The position numbers were made by a program, and so were the translations under genes. This document shows, piece after piece, positions 41,563 to 49,322 of a DNA stretch of 49,322 nt (its first letter is position 1; every line of letters starts with the position of its first letter). The DNA is from an uncultured Muribaculaceae bacterium (lineage in GTDB: Bacteria; Bacteroidota; Bacteroidia; Bacteroidales; Muribaculaceae), in assembly GCA_910578365.1 (NCBI GenBank), contig CAJTRC010000010.1:1-49322 (forward strand). Direction: 5' to 3'. Below the pieces are notes generated by a model. It had not been told where the DNA came from and did not search any database. It was given only the letters and a program-made list of their open reading frames with translations.

Positions 41563-43035
41563 GTGAGAAACCACAACCTGACGATATACAACTCGCTCAG
41601 CCGCGAGAAGGAAACCTTCACACCTCTGCATCCCGAACGTGTCGGGATGTACGTGTGCGGCCCCACCGTGTACGGCGACGGCCATCTGGGCCACGCACGT
41701 CCGGCCATAACCTTCGACATCGTGTACCGCTACCTCACCCACCTGGGATACAAAGTTCGCTACGTACGCAACATCACCGATGTGGGCCATCTGGAACACG
41801 ACGCCGACGAAGGAGAGGACAAAATCGCCAAAAAAGCGCGCCTGGAGCAGCTGGAACCCATGGAAGTGGTTCAGTTCTACCTCAACCGGTACCACCATGC
41901 CATGGAAGCACTCAACGTGCTGCCGCCCTCAATAGAACCGCACGCATCGGGTCACATTATCGAGCAAATCGAATACATCAAAAAAATTCTCGACAGCGGC
42001 TTCGCTTACGTCAGCGAAGGCTCGGTTTACTTCGACGTACCCAAATTCAACGCCGAACGCGGCTACGGACGCCTCAGCGGACGCAACATCGACGAACTCC
42101 TGGCCACAACCCGCGCACTGGACGGACAGCACGAGAAACACAACCCCTCCGACTTCGCCCTGTGGAAGAAAGCCGCGCCCGAGCATATCATGCACTGGCC
42201 CTCGCCCTGGAGCGAAGGCTTCCCCGGATGGCATCTGGAGTGCTCAACCATGAGCGAGAAATACCTTGGCGAAAAATTCGACATTCACGGCGGCGGAATG
42301 GACCTTAAGTTCCCACACCACGAATGTGAAATTGCCCAGTCAGTGGCTCACAACGGCCACGACACAGTGCACTACTGGATGCACAACAACATGATTACCA
42401 TCAACGGCAAGAAGATGGGCAAATCGCTCGGCAATTTCATAACCCTTGACGAATTTTTCACGGGCAATCACCCCCTGCTCGAGCAGGCCTACTCGCCCAT
42501 GACCATACGATTCTTCATTCTCCAGGCTCACTACCGCGGCACAGTCGACTTCAGCAACGAAGCCCTGCAAGGCGCCCAGAAAGCCCTCGAACGCATGCTC
42601 GACGGCTATCGCCGCCTGCAACAGCTCAAGCCATCGGCCGAATCCACTGTCGATGTAAGCAAACTCGAGGAGCGCTGCTACGCCGCTCTCGACGACGACT
42701 TCAACACCCCGGTACTCATAGCCGAACTGTTCGAGGCCTGCCGTATCATCAACCTGATAAACGACGGCAACGCAAAAGCATCGCAGGCCGATATCGACAC
42801 CCTCAGGCACATAATGGACACCTTCCTGGTGGAAATCCTGGGCATAGTGCCCGAAGGAGCCGCCGGAGCCAATCTCAAGCCTTACGAAGAGGCCATGGAC
42901 CTGCTGCTGGAGATTCGAAACAACGCCAAAAAGAACAAAGACTGGGCCACAAGCGACCAGATTCGCGACCGCCTCAAAGAAATCGGCTTCGATGTCAAAG
43001 ACACCAAAGACGGTTTTGAGTGGAGTCTGAAATAA
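41563..43035 (+). CDS. cysS: Cysteine-tRNA ligase
   Basis: This class I synthetase charges tRNA-Cys. The 490 residues have the zinc-cysteine and HIGH-type region GMYVCGPTVYGDGHLGHARPA and the central WHLECSTMS and HGGGMDLKFPHHECEIAQS. The signature loop KMGKSLGNF and the C-terminal anticodon-binding helices follow. The start is a GTG three bases after the DUF3467 stop; no upstream ATG is in frame and MRNHNLTIYNSLSREKETF is the natural N-terminus. It is six bases ahead of the helicase gene, within the same plus-strand operon. Confidence 0.96.
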   Translation: MRNHNLTIYNSLSREKETFTPLHPERVGMYVCGPTVYGDGHLGHARPAITFDIVYRYLTHLGYKVRYVRNITDVGHLEHDADEGEDKIAKKARLEQLEPMEVVQFYLNRYHHAMEALNVLPPSIEPHASGHIIEQIEYIKKILDSGFAYVSEGSVYFDVPKFNAERGYGRLSGRNIDELLATTRALDGQHEKHNPSDFALWKKAAPEHIMHWPSPWSEGFPGWHLECSTMSEKYLGEKFDIHGGGMDLKFPHHECEIAQSVAHNGHDTVHYWMHNNMITINGKKMGKSLGNFITLDEFFTGNHPLLEQAYSPMTIRFFILQAHYRGTVDFSNEALQGAQKALERMLDGYRRLQQLKPSAESTVDVSKLEERCYAALDDDFNTPVLIAELFEACRIINLINDGNAKASQADIDTLRHIMDTFLVEILGIVPEGAAGANLKPYEEAMDLLLEIRNNAKKNKDWATSDQIRDRLKEIGFDVKDTKDGFEWSLK

Positions 43036-43041
43036 ACACCT

Positions 43042-44442
43042 ATGGACAGCACCGAGTTCGCAGCAAGCGTACTGCTCAACCTGCCTTTCAAAGCCAATGA
43101 GCAGCAGGTAGCCGTGGTAGCAGCCATGGCACGCTTCTGCGCACCCGGCGCACGCCAGGACGCCGTATTCATACTCAACGGCTACGCCGGCACCGGCAAA
43201 ACATCAATTACAGGAGCCCTGGTGCGCTCACTCAAGGCCGTGGGCCTCAAAGCGGTGCTGCTCGCACCCACCGGACGCGCAGCCAAGGTATTCGCATCAT
43301 TCGCCGCTTACCCCGCCGCCACCATACACCGCCGCATTTACCGCCACAGCTCCAACGGCATCAATACCCCGGGAGCCTCCGTGCAGGCCACCAACAACGC
43401 CAGCGACACTGTGTTCATAGTTGACGAAGCCTCGATGATAGGCGGCCCGGACTCAAACGGCGAATCGCTGCTGCACGACCTCATACAATACGTTTACGCC
43501 GGTACAAACTGCCGGCTTATTTTATTGGGCGACACTGCCCAGCTGCCACCCGTAGGCTCAGAGAAATCGCCCGCCATGAACCCCGATGTACTGCGATCAT
43601 TCGGCCTCAAGGTGACACGCGCCACAATGACCGAACCGGCGCGCCAGGGACGCCTCAGCGGCATTCTGTACAACGCCACCATGCTCAGACGCATGATGCT
43701 GCGGCCCGAAGGCCTGGGACTGCCCCAACTGCGCCTGGCCGACGACGTAATTGCCGTGACTCCCGAAGACCTGCCCGAATACATCGACCGCGCATACAGC
43801 ACAGACGGCAAAGAACAAACCGTGGTGATAACCCGCAGCAACCGCACCGCATCGGACTTCAACCACGGCATACGCGGACAAGTGCTGTATTACGAAGAGG
43901 AACTCAGGCCCGACGAACTGCTCGTGGTGGCCAAAAACAACTACTACTGGACTAAGAAAATAAGCGGCCTCGACTTTGTAGCCAACGGCGATACCCTTAC
44001 AGTACGACGTGTAATAGGCACCGAACAGCGCTATGGCTTCCGCTTTGCCGACGTAGTGCTGACCCTGATGGACTCCGATATAGAATTCGAGGCAAAACTC
44101 CTGCTCGAAACCCTGCACGGCGACAGTGCCGCCCTACCCCGCGCACGCACCGAAGAGCTTTACTACGCTCTGATGCAGGACCACTCGCAATGGCCCGAGG
44201 GCTGCCCGATGGAACAGCGTCTGAAGCTACTCAAAGACAACCCCTACTGGTGCGCTCTTCAGGTAAAATACGCATACGCCGTTACCTGCCACAAAGCTCA
44301 GGGAGGCCAGTGGCAGCACGTATTCATCGACATGAGCTACCTGCCTGCCGACGCTGCCACCGTGGAACTATACCGCTGGCTCTACACCGCCGTGACTCGC
44401 GCACGCAAGTGCCTGTATATAATCGGCTCCCAATCCGAATGA
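43042..44442 (+). CDS. RecD/Dda-like ATP-dependent DNA helicase
   Basis: A 466-residue superfamily 1B helicase. Motif I is NGYAGTGKTSI (46-56), motif II VFIVDEASMIGG, motif III LILLGDTAQLPPVGSEKSP, and the C-terminal UvrD_C_2-like block is AVTCHKAQGGQWQHVFIDMS followed by YTAVTRARKCLYIIG. It lacks the N-terminal domains of RecD2 and is nearer to phage T4 Dda in size. It would unwind DNA with 5'-3' polarity (family knowledge). It directly follows cysS. The natural end is the TGA at 44440; an unexplained open frame continues beyond it. Confidence 0.9.
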   Translation: MDSTEFAASVLLNLPFKANEQQVAVVAAMARFCAPGARQDAVFILNGYAGTGKTSITGALVRSLKAVGLKAVLLAPTGRAAKVFASFAAYPAATIHRRIYRHSSNGINTPGASVQATNNASDTVFIVDEASMIGGPDSNGESLLHDLIQYVYAGTNCRLILLGDTAQLPPVGSEKSPAMNPDVLRSFGLKVTRATMTEPARQGRLSGILYNATMLRRMMLRPEGLGLPQLRLADDVIAVTPEDLPEYIDRAYSTDGKEQTVVITRSNRTASDFNHGIRGQVLYYEEELRPDELLVVAKNNYYWTKKISGLDFVANGDTLTVRRVIGTEQRYGFRFADVVLTLMDSDIEFEAKLLLETLHGDSAALPRARTEELYYALMQDHSQWPEGCPMEQRLKLLKDNPYWCALQVKYAYAVTCHKAQGGQWQHVFIDMSYLPADAATVELYRWLYTAVTRARKCLYIIGSQSE

Positions 44443-44604
44443 AAACTCGGACTAAGCCGAAAGGAAGGCTTCGACGATTATCTGCCATTTGAGCGCCTTA
44501 GAATTCCTGAGCTGCCCTTGTCGCGCTATGCCCTCAGCCTCCATCAAGGCATGAAAGCCACCACTCATATGAACTATGATCTGGCAGAGAAGTATTTAAC
44601 GTGA
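44443..44604 (+). pseudogene. Unidentified 53-codon frame in register after the helicase stop
   Basis: After the helicase TGA the same frame stays open for 53 codons, ending at TGA 44602-44604. It contains a protein-like stretch (FDDYLPFERLRIPELPLSRY, then HMNYDLAEKYLT). There is no start codon early in it, apart from an ATG 17 codons before the end. It resembles the C-terminal remnant of some other gene, or it could be a chance frame. I do not recognise the family. Confidence 0.3.
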
Positions 44605-44642
44605 GTTCGATATAAGCAATTATTATTTATTGGGAATGGAGT

Positions 44643-45965
44643 TTAGTGCAGTATTCGCCACTCGCGCGGGTAGAGATTGTTGCTGCGGTTGCCCAGATTT
44701 TTAACAAAACCCAGCGGCAGACCGCCAAACATAAGCAATACAATACCCTTGGGCGTGCCCTCGGGCATGGCAAGCGCCTCTCGACGCAGATACCGCAGTG
44801 CAGTGTCAGTGTCGAGTTCCACTTGTGTAAATGCTTCACTTTTCAAGTCGACGGCCATCGCCAGTGCCTGCGACGGAACCACGTCCCTACCCTTCACTGT
44901 GCCACATTCCACACCTGCGGCCAGCACATCGAGCGCAGACAGCATCGGACGCACCACGGCAGCCATGTCGGCAGGCATAGCCCGCAGCACATCGCCGTCG
45001 GCCGACAGCACGAAACCGTCGGGCAATGCGGCTTGCAGCCACGCCGGTATCTGCGGTGTCTTGGCATCCTTATTCTTTCTGCGGCCCTCCGGAGCGTTTT
45101 TAAGCCCCTCTGACGGCTTTTGCAGCACCGCAAGACACAAACCCTCGCCGCGCACCCGCGAAGGCAGGAAACGGCAAATATGAGCGTCGGCTGTCACTCC
45201 GGGCATCTGTTCCACCGGAGTAGCTATCCTCTCAGCCCCATATTCCTCTTCGAGCCAGCTTACGATATGGTCGTTCTCCTCGTCGTTGAATGTACATGTA
45301 CTGTATATGAGATAGCCGCCGGGGCGCAATGCGGGCCAAAGATTCGCGAGTATCTCGCGCTGGCGCCGGGCACATTCGCGCACCAGGGCCGGCGACCACT
45401 GTGAGGCTGCGGTGGCATCCTTGCGTATCATGCCTTCGCCGCTGCAGGGGGCATCCACGGCTATGATGTCGAAGCACTGCTTAAGGGCGCTGTAGCGGCC
45501 TGTATCGCCGCGGGTCACCACCGTACGGGCCGAACCCCATTTGGCCGCATTTTCCACCAGAATCGAGGCGCGACGATAGTCGAACTCATTGGCAAAGACT
45601 ATGGCCGACGGCGGCAGGGCATCGACAGCGCCTGTGGTTTTGCCTCCGGGAGCCGCACAGGCGTCGAGATACACTATAGGCCTGTCCTGAGGCAACCGGC
45701 CGGCCAGATACCCGGCCACAGCGCCCACGGCCATCGACGATGCGTCCTGCACATAATACACGCCCTGATGCATGCGGGGGTCGAGGGTGAACGCAGGGCG
45801 CTCGTCGAGATAGCGTCCGCAGTCGCACCAGGGTACTACGTCGGCCCGGGGCAAATCGCCGCATTTGCCCCGGTTATAACGCACCGACACAGAAGGCTCG
45901 CTCTGCATGGCCGCCGCCATTCCGGGCCAGCGGCTTTCTACGTAAGAGAGGAATTCGTTCAGCAT
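44643..45965 (-). CDS. rRNA cytosine-C5 methyltransferase (NOL1/NOP2/Sun, RsmF-like)
   Basis: A SAM-dependent m5C methyltransferase of about 440 residues. Seen are YVQDASSMAVGAVAGYL, YLDACAAPGGKTTGA (SAM site), ANEFDYRRASILVEN, the catalytic VDAPCSGEGMIRKD and the second cysteine in YLIYSTCTFNDEENDHIV. A C-terminal domain like the PUA-type domain of RsmF follows, ending GFVKNLGNRSNNLYPREWRI. The target is probably a 16S rRNA cytosine. An upstream TTG frame exists, but the ATG at 45965 is preferred. It begins six bases after the T-run of the sphingolipid gene terminator. Confidence 0.9.
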   Translation of the reverse strand: MLNEFLSYVESRWPGMAAAMQSEPSVSVRYNRGKCGDLPRADVVPWCDCGRYLDERPAFTLDPRMHQGVYYVQDASSMAVGAVAGYLAGRLPQDRPIVYLDACAAPGGKTTGAVDALPPSAIVFANEFDYRRASILVENAAKWGSARTVVTRGDTGRYSALKQCFDIIAVDAPCSGEGMIRKDATAASQWSPALVRECARRQREILANLWPALRPGGYLIYSTCTFNDEENDHIVSWLEEEYGAERIATPVEQMPGVTADAHICRFLPSRVRGEGLCLAVLQKPSEGLKNAPEGRRKNKDAKTPQIPAWLQAALPDGFVLSADGDVLRAMPADMAAVVRPMLSALDVLAAGVECGTVKGRDVVPSQALAMAVDLKSEAFTQVELDTDTALRYLRREALAMPEGTPKGIVLLMFGGLPLGFVKNLGNRSNNLYPREWRILH

Positions 45966-45969
45966 ATTC

Positions 45970-45997
45970 AAAAAAAAATGCGGCCCGGGGCCGCATT
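45970..45997 (-). terminator. Terminator of the serine palmitoyltransferase gene
   Basis: On the minus strand AATGCGGCCC and GGGCCGCATT form a tight stem with a one-base loop, followed by nine T. It lies between the palmitoyltransferase stop and the rRNA methyltransferase start, leaving almost no leader for the latter. Confidence 0.85.
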
Positions 45998-46013
45998 AAT
46001 TTCAGTATGTTTA

Positions 46014-47201
46014 TCAGGGAATGAGATTGTGCTTGCGGAACACTTTCTGGATTTTCTCAAGAGCAGTTTTAACCTGCTCCTTGGTGTGTGTGGCCATGAG
46101 GCTGAAACGAATCAGCGTGTCGTGGGGGGCAACAGCCGGCGACACCACCGGGTTTACGAATATACCCTCATCAAGAAGGTCACGAGTGATTGCGAATGTC
46201 TTGAAATTGTCGCGGACATAGAGCGGAATAATCGGTGTGGATGTATTGCCGATTTCGCAGCCCATGTTGCGGAAACCTTCCAGGGCATAATTGGTAAGCT
46301 CCCACAGATGCTCGCGGCGCTCGGGTTCCTCAATCATAAGGTCGATGGCCTTCAGAGCCGCGGCAGTCGATGCCGGAGTAATCGAGGCGGTGAATATATA
46401 CGAGCGCGAGTGATGGCGCAGATAGTTGGTGATTTCCTTGTCAGTGGCGATAAATCCGCCCAGCGAAGCGAACGACTTGGAGAAAGTACCCATAATAAGG
46501 TCAACGTCGTCGACGCAGCCGAAATGGTTGCAGATACCGCGGCCTCCTTCGCCGAACACACCAATCGAGTGGGCTTCGTCGACCATCACGCAGGCATCGT
46601 ACTGCTTGGCCAGGCGCACAATCTCGGGCACATTGGCCACGTCGCCTTCCATGGAGAAAACACCGTCGGTAACAATCAGCTTGACCTTGTCGGGGTTACA
46701 TTTCTTGAGCTGCGCTTCGAGCGACTCCATGTCGTTGTGCTTGTACTTAAGCGACTGGCTGAAGCTCAAGCGGCGGCCTTCGATAATCGACGCATGATCC
46801 TGCTCATCCCAGAGGATATAATCCTCGCGTCCGGTAAGACAGCTTACTACACCCAGGTTTACCTCGAAACCGCTGGAGTAAATCATTACATCTTCCTTGC
46901 CTATATATTCTGCGATACGGGCCTCGAGCTGTTTGTGCAGGTCGAGAGTACCGTTGAGAAAAGGCGAACCGGCGCAACCGGTGCCATACTTACGGGTAGC
47001 CTCGATAGCGGCTTCCTTGATACGTGGGTCGTTAACCAGACCGGTATAGCAGTTAGAGCCGAACATCAGCACTTTCTGGCCGTTCATAACAACTTCGGGG
47101 TCCTGCTCTGAAGAGATGGCACGGAAGTAAGGATAAATACCTGCCGCCATAGCTTCCTGCGGGGCGGTGTACTTCGATAATTTAGCTTGTAAGAGCTTCA
47201 T
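46014..47201 (-). CDS. spt: Serine palmitoyltransferase (alpha-oxoamine synthase)
   Basis: A PLP enzyme of 395 residues that condenses serine with a long-chain acyl-CoA to 3-ketosphinganine, the first step of sphingolipid synthesis. It has MFGSNCYTGL, GSPFLNGTLDLH, SSGFEVNLGV, VDEAHSIG (207-214), the PLP lysine in GTFSKSFASLGGF (Lys242) and SRSYIFTASITPAS. The whole sequence closely follows, from memory, the Bacteroides enzyme beginning MKLLQEKLAKY. Glycine C-acetyltransferase is a paralogue, but the N-terminal YFRAI and HNDMESLE patterns favour SPT. Bacteroidota are among the few bacteria that make sphingolipids. It is divergent from gap. Confidence 0.88.
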   Translation of the reverse strand: MKLLQAKLSKYTAPQEAMAAGIYPYFRAISSEQDPEVVMNGQKVLMFGSNCYTGLVNDPRIKEAAIEATRKYGTGCAGSPFLNGTLDLHKQLEARIAEYIGKEDVMIYSSGFEVNLGVVSCLTGREDYILWDEQDHASIIEGRRLSFSQSLKYKHNDMESLEAQLKKCNPDKVKLIVTDGVFSMEGDVANVPEIVRLAKQYDACVMVDEAHSIGVFGEGGRGICNHFGCVDDVDLIMGTFSKSFASLGGFIATDKEITNYLRHHSRSYIFTASITPASTAAALKAIDLMIEEPERREHLWELTNYALEGFRNMGCEIGNTSTPIIPLYVRDNFKTFAITRDLLDEGIFVNPVVSPAVAPHDTLIRFSLMATHTKEQVKTALEKIQKVFRKHNLIP

Positions 47202-47263
47202 AACTGTATGATTATTTGACAGATACGTTGTATCCGCGCTTAAGTTTACGACAATTCAGGCTA

Positions 47264-47271
47264 CAAAGTTA
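47264..47271 (-). promoter_or_regulatory. Promoter core of the serine palmitoyltransferase gene
   Basis: The minus strand reads TAACTTTG, 62 bases upstream of the ATG at 47201. Confidence 0.55.
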
Positions 47272-47367
47272 CAAAAAAAACGCCTAAGATTATCAAAAAT
47301 CTCTAAAAAATTGGCAAACAATGTCGAAATAGCGTTATTTTATTACTCACGATTCAGAAATTTTTAG

Positions 47368-47375
47368 TAATTTTG
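47368..47375 (+). promoter_or_regulatory. Promoter core of gap
   Basis: TAATTTTG is followed by an A+T-rich leader of about 80 bases that ends in AGTATTAACAAA before the ATG. A long A-rich leader is typical of highly expressed Bacteroidota genes. Confidence 0.6.
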
Positions 47376-47459
47376 TGTCGCGAAATAAAACGTGTTTCCA
47401 AGAGAATAACAATAAAATTACGTAATACACTAATACACAACCAATAAAGTATTAACAAA

Positions 47460-48470
47460 ATGACAAAAATCGGTATCAACGGCTTCGGCCGTATCGGTCG
47501 CTTCGTATTCCGCGCTTCGACCAAACGTAACGACATCGAAGTAGTAGCTATCAACGACCTTCTTCCCGTAGATTACATGGCTTACATGCTCAAGTATGAC
47601 ACCATGCACGGCCAGTTCGACGGCACTGTAGACTACGATCTCGAAAAGAGCCTCCTGATTGTAAACGGCAAGGAAATCCGCGTAACCGCTTGCCGCGACC
47701 CGAAAGAAATCAACTGGGGCGGTGTTGGCGCTGAATACGTAGTTGAATCTACCGGTCTGTTCCTCACCAAAGAAAAAGCTCAGGCTCACATCGAAGCCGG
47801 TGCCAAGTATGTTGTTATGTCGGCACCCTCTAAGGACGATACCCCCATGTTCGTTTGCGGCGTAAACGCCGACACCTATGTTAAGGGCACTCAGTTCGTT
47901 TCGAACGCAAGCTGCACCACCAACTGTCTTGCTCCCATCGCCAAGGTTCTGAACGACAAGTTCGGCATCGTTAACGGCCTGATGACCACCGTTCACTCTA
48001 CTACCGCTACCCAGAAGACCGTTGACGGTCCCTCGATGAAGGACTGGCGCGGTGGCCGTGCTGCTGCCGGCAACATCATCCCCTCCAGCACCGGCGCTGC
48101 CAAGGCTGTAGGCAAAGTAATTCCCGAACTCAACGGTAAGCTCACCGGTATCTCGATGCGTGTTCCCACCCTCGACGTATCTGTAGTTGACCTCACCGTA
48201 AACCTGGCCAAGCCCGCTACCAAGGAAGCCATCTGCGCTGCCATGAAGGAAGCTGCCGAAGGCGAACTCAAGGGTGTACTCGGCTACACTGAAGATGCTG
48301 TTGTAAGCAGCGACTTCCTCGGCGACACTCGCACCTCGATTTTCGACGCCAACGCTGGTGTTTACCTGACCGAAAACTTCGTGAAGGTTGTTTCGTGGTA
48401 CGACAACGAAATCGGCTACTCGAACAAGGTTCTCGACCTGATTGCCACCATGGTAAAAATCAACGGTTAA
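47460..48470 (+). CDS. gap: Glyceraldehyde-3-phosphate dehydrogenase
   Basis: The glycolytic NAD-dependent enzyme, 336 residues. The Rossmann motif GINGFGRIGR is at 5-14, and the catalytic SNASCTTNCLAP has Cys152. HSTTATQKTVDGPSMKDWRGGR and the C-terminal WYDNEIGYSNKV complete the family set. Codon bias is strong and uniform, as expected of a highly expressed gene. It is flanked by a long leader promoter and a strong intrinsic terminator, so it is monocistronic. Confidence 0.98.
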   Translation: MTKIGINGFGRIGRFVFRASTKRNDIEVVAINDLLPVDYMAYMLKYDTMHGQFDGTVDYDLEKSLLIVNGKEIRVTACRDPKEINWGGVGAEYVVESTGLFLTKEKAQAHIEAGAKYVVMSAPSKDDTPMFVCGVNADTYVKGTQFVSNASCTTNCLAPIAKVLNDKFGIVNGLMTTVHSTTATQKTVDGPSMKDWRGGRAAAGNIIPSSTGAAKAVGKVIPELNGKLTGISMRVPTLDVSVVDLTVNLAKPATKEAICAAMKEAAEGELKGVLGYTEDAVVSSDFLGDTRTSIFDANAGVYLTENFVKVVSWYDNEIGYSNKVLDLIATMVKING

Positions 48471-48491
48471 TAAACCTGCGAGCCATAACAC

Positions 48492-48528
48492 AAAAAGAGC
48501 CTGCACATTACGTGCAGGCTCTTTTTTT
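48492..48528 (+). terminator. Intrinsic terminator of gap
   Basis: AAAGAGCCTGCAC / GTGCAGGCTCTTT with a 5-base loop and a T-run, 22 bases after the stop codon. Confidence 0.92.
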
Positions 48529-48594
48529 ATTACGCTAATGCCCATTTCTATCAAGAAAAAATAGAAAAAGTATCGGTATTTGCGTATTTTTTTG

Positions 48595-48603
48595 TAATTT
48601 TGC
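48595..48603 (+). promoter_or_regulatory. Promoter core of the Lrp/AsnC regulator
   Basis: TAATTTTGC, 35 bases before the ATG at 48639. No TTTG is found at the usual 19-21 base distance. Confidence 0.55.
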
Positions 48604-48638
48604 AAAATAACGAACGATATACGCTAAGCTAATAGAAT

Positions 48639-49109
48639 ATGGAAAAGACTATAGACAATCTCGACCGAAAAATCCTCGAAATCGTAATGCGCAACGCTCG
48701 CATACCATCAAAAGACATCGCACTGGTCTGCGGCGTGAGCCGTGCCGCCGTGCACCAGCGCATACAGCGGATGATTGATATTAAGGTCATTACCGGTTCC
48801 GGCTACAATGTCGACCCCAAAGTTCTCGGATATACCACCTGCACTTACGTGGGCGTAAACCTCGAACGCGGAGCTCTGTACCGCGACGTTGTACCTGAGC
48901 TTGAAAAAATACCCGAAATTGTGGAATGTAACTACACCACAGGTCCATACACAATGCTCATCAAAGTTTACGCACGCGACAACGAACACCTCATGGACCT
49001 CCTCAACAACCGCATACAGATGATTCCGGGCGTAACCGGCACCGAAACCCTTATATCGCTCGACAACAGCATCAACAGGGTAATTCCTGTACATTACGAC
49101 GAAAAATAA
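48639..49109 (+). CDS. Lrp/AsnC-family transcription regulator
   Basis: A 156-residue regulator. The N-terminal winged HTH reads LDRKILEIVMRNARIPSKDI, then GVSRAAVHQRIQRMIDIKVI. The C-terminal RAM effector domain includes TCTYVGVNLERGALYRDVVP, VECNYTTGPYTMLIKVYA and PGVTGTETLISLD. Lrp proteins form octamers and respond to amino acids. The effector and targets here are unknown. It has its own promoter and is followed by a strong terminator. Confidence 0.92.
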   Translation: MEKTIDNLDRKILEIVMRNARIPSKDIALVCGVSRAAVHQRIQRMIDIKVITGSGYNVDPKVLGYTTCTYVGVNLERGALYRDVVPELEKIPEIVECNYTTGPYTMLIKVYARDNEHLMDLLNNRIQMIPGVTGTETLISLDNSINRVIPVHYDEK

Positions 49110-49130
49110 TTCCCCTACGGAAAATTTCAT

Positions 49131-49174
49131 AATAACAGACGCCGGGCCGCATTCGGGGCGCGGCGTCTGTTATT
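49131..49174 (+). terminator. Terminator of the Lrp/AsnC gene
   Basis: A perfect 14-bp stem, AATAACAGACGCCG / CGGCGTCTGTTATT, enclosing a G+C-rich 16-base loop that can itself pair in part. It lies 21 bases after the stop codon. Confidence 0.8.
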
Positions 49175-49208
49175 AGAGGGCGTTTAATAATAAATGTTAA
49201 ATTCCCGG

Positions 49209-49302
49209 TGGCGTATCTTTTAGCTAAATTGCTATAAATGAAGAAGGAGCGTAGCGAGCTACGTGACTGATGAATTTTAGCAATTCAGCAAAAGAGACGC
49301 CA
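49209..49302. repeat. Large imperfect inverted repeat at the window edge
   Basis: The left arm (49209-49239, beginning TGGCGTATCTTTTAGCTAAA) matches the reverse complement of the right arm (ending AAAGAGACGCCA at 49302) over about 30 bases with few differences. The centre holds a small perfect hairpin, CGTAGCGAGCTACG (49250-49263). Weaker pairing continues outward toward the window end. It looks like one copy of an interspersed non-coding repeat or the end of a mobile element, not a simple terminator. Confidence 0.6.
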
Positions 49303-49322
49303 AGGCGGGGGTAACTTTAAAA

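Noticed and set aside
45768..47111. 447-codon plus-strand frame across the rRNA methyltransferase and palmitoyltransferase genes
   Set aside because: It spans two unrelated minus-strand genes and their terminator, with no domain of its own.
47430..48605. 391-codon minus-strand frame over gap
   Set aside because: It is antisense to a highly biased GAPDH gene and its terminator; no independent signal.

Overview
The window looks like a chromosomal segment of a member of the Bacteroidota, most likely order Bacteroidales and plausibly Muribaculaceae. The evidence is the recurrent promoter element TAnnTTTGC (often with TTTG 19-20 bases upstream), the near absence of Shine-Dalgarno sites, an Omp28-type protein, membrane-spanning TPR-HTH regulators, a sphingolipid synthase and a secreted protein with a Bacteroidales-style C-terminal tail. 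The family assignment is an inference; there is no rRNA here. Most genes are housekeeping and G+C-rich; two small islands are not.

Layout. 1-692: 5' part of an Omp28-related secreted protein (minus strand, runs off the edge). 955-4687: tandem pair of paralogous lipobox-TPR-TM-HTH regulators, each with its own promoter. 4666-10055: minus-strand rimP-nusA-infB-folK, the transcription/translation operon, with leader hairpins. 10203-15169: metal ABC permease, small anchored protein, aroA, a MalY/PatB-type C-S lyase and a polyprenyl diphosphate synthase. 15273-18032: polA, with a degenerate proofreading site. 18126-20612: large secreted modular protein. 20773-22643: a two-gene ATPase-HNH pair resembling Septu (PtuA-PtuB) anti-phage defence. 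22734-25977: pheT-yebC. 26053-31171: ybeY-mnmG-(parS)-apt-uvrC-TM2 protein. The 16-bp parS sequence between mnmG and apt suggests a ParB loading site.

31534-36633 is a lipopolysaccharide/cell-envelope cluster on the plus strand: two glycosyltransferases, an LPS-kinase-like protein, another glycosyltransferase and a flippase-like membrane protein. Between the kinase stop codon and the next glycosyltransferase start lies a 677-bp A+T-rich cassette: a GxxExxY-family PD-(D/E)xK-like gene bounded by 55-bp terminal inverted repeats, with a 36-bp tandem array inside the right end. It is the most unusual object in the window. 36695-39907: carboxynorspermidine dehydrogenase-like protein, outer-membrane phospholipase A, a small lipoprotein and a SpoU methyltransferase. 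40028-40500: two identical tRNA-Glu genes flanking rpsT. 40555-44442: LolD-like ATPase, DUF3467 protein, cysS and a RecD/Dda-like helicase, followed by a 53-codon in-frame tail of unknown origin. 44643-49109: an rRNA m5C methyltransferase, serine palmitoyltransferase, GAPDH and an Lrp/AsnC regulator. The last ~115 bases hold a large imperfect inverted repeat that probably belongs to a repeated element.

A recurring feature is that several plus-strand genes have the promoter core ending only 3 bases before the start codon, which implies leaderless or nearly leaderless mRNAs. No CRISPR array, transposase, integrase or prophage gene was seen.
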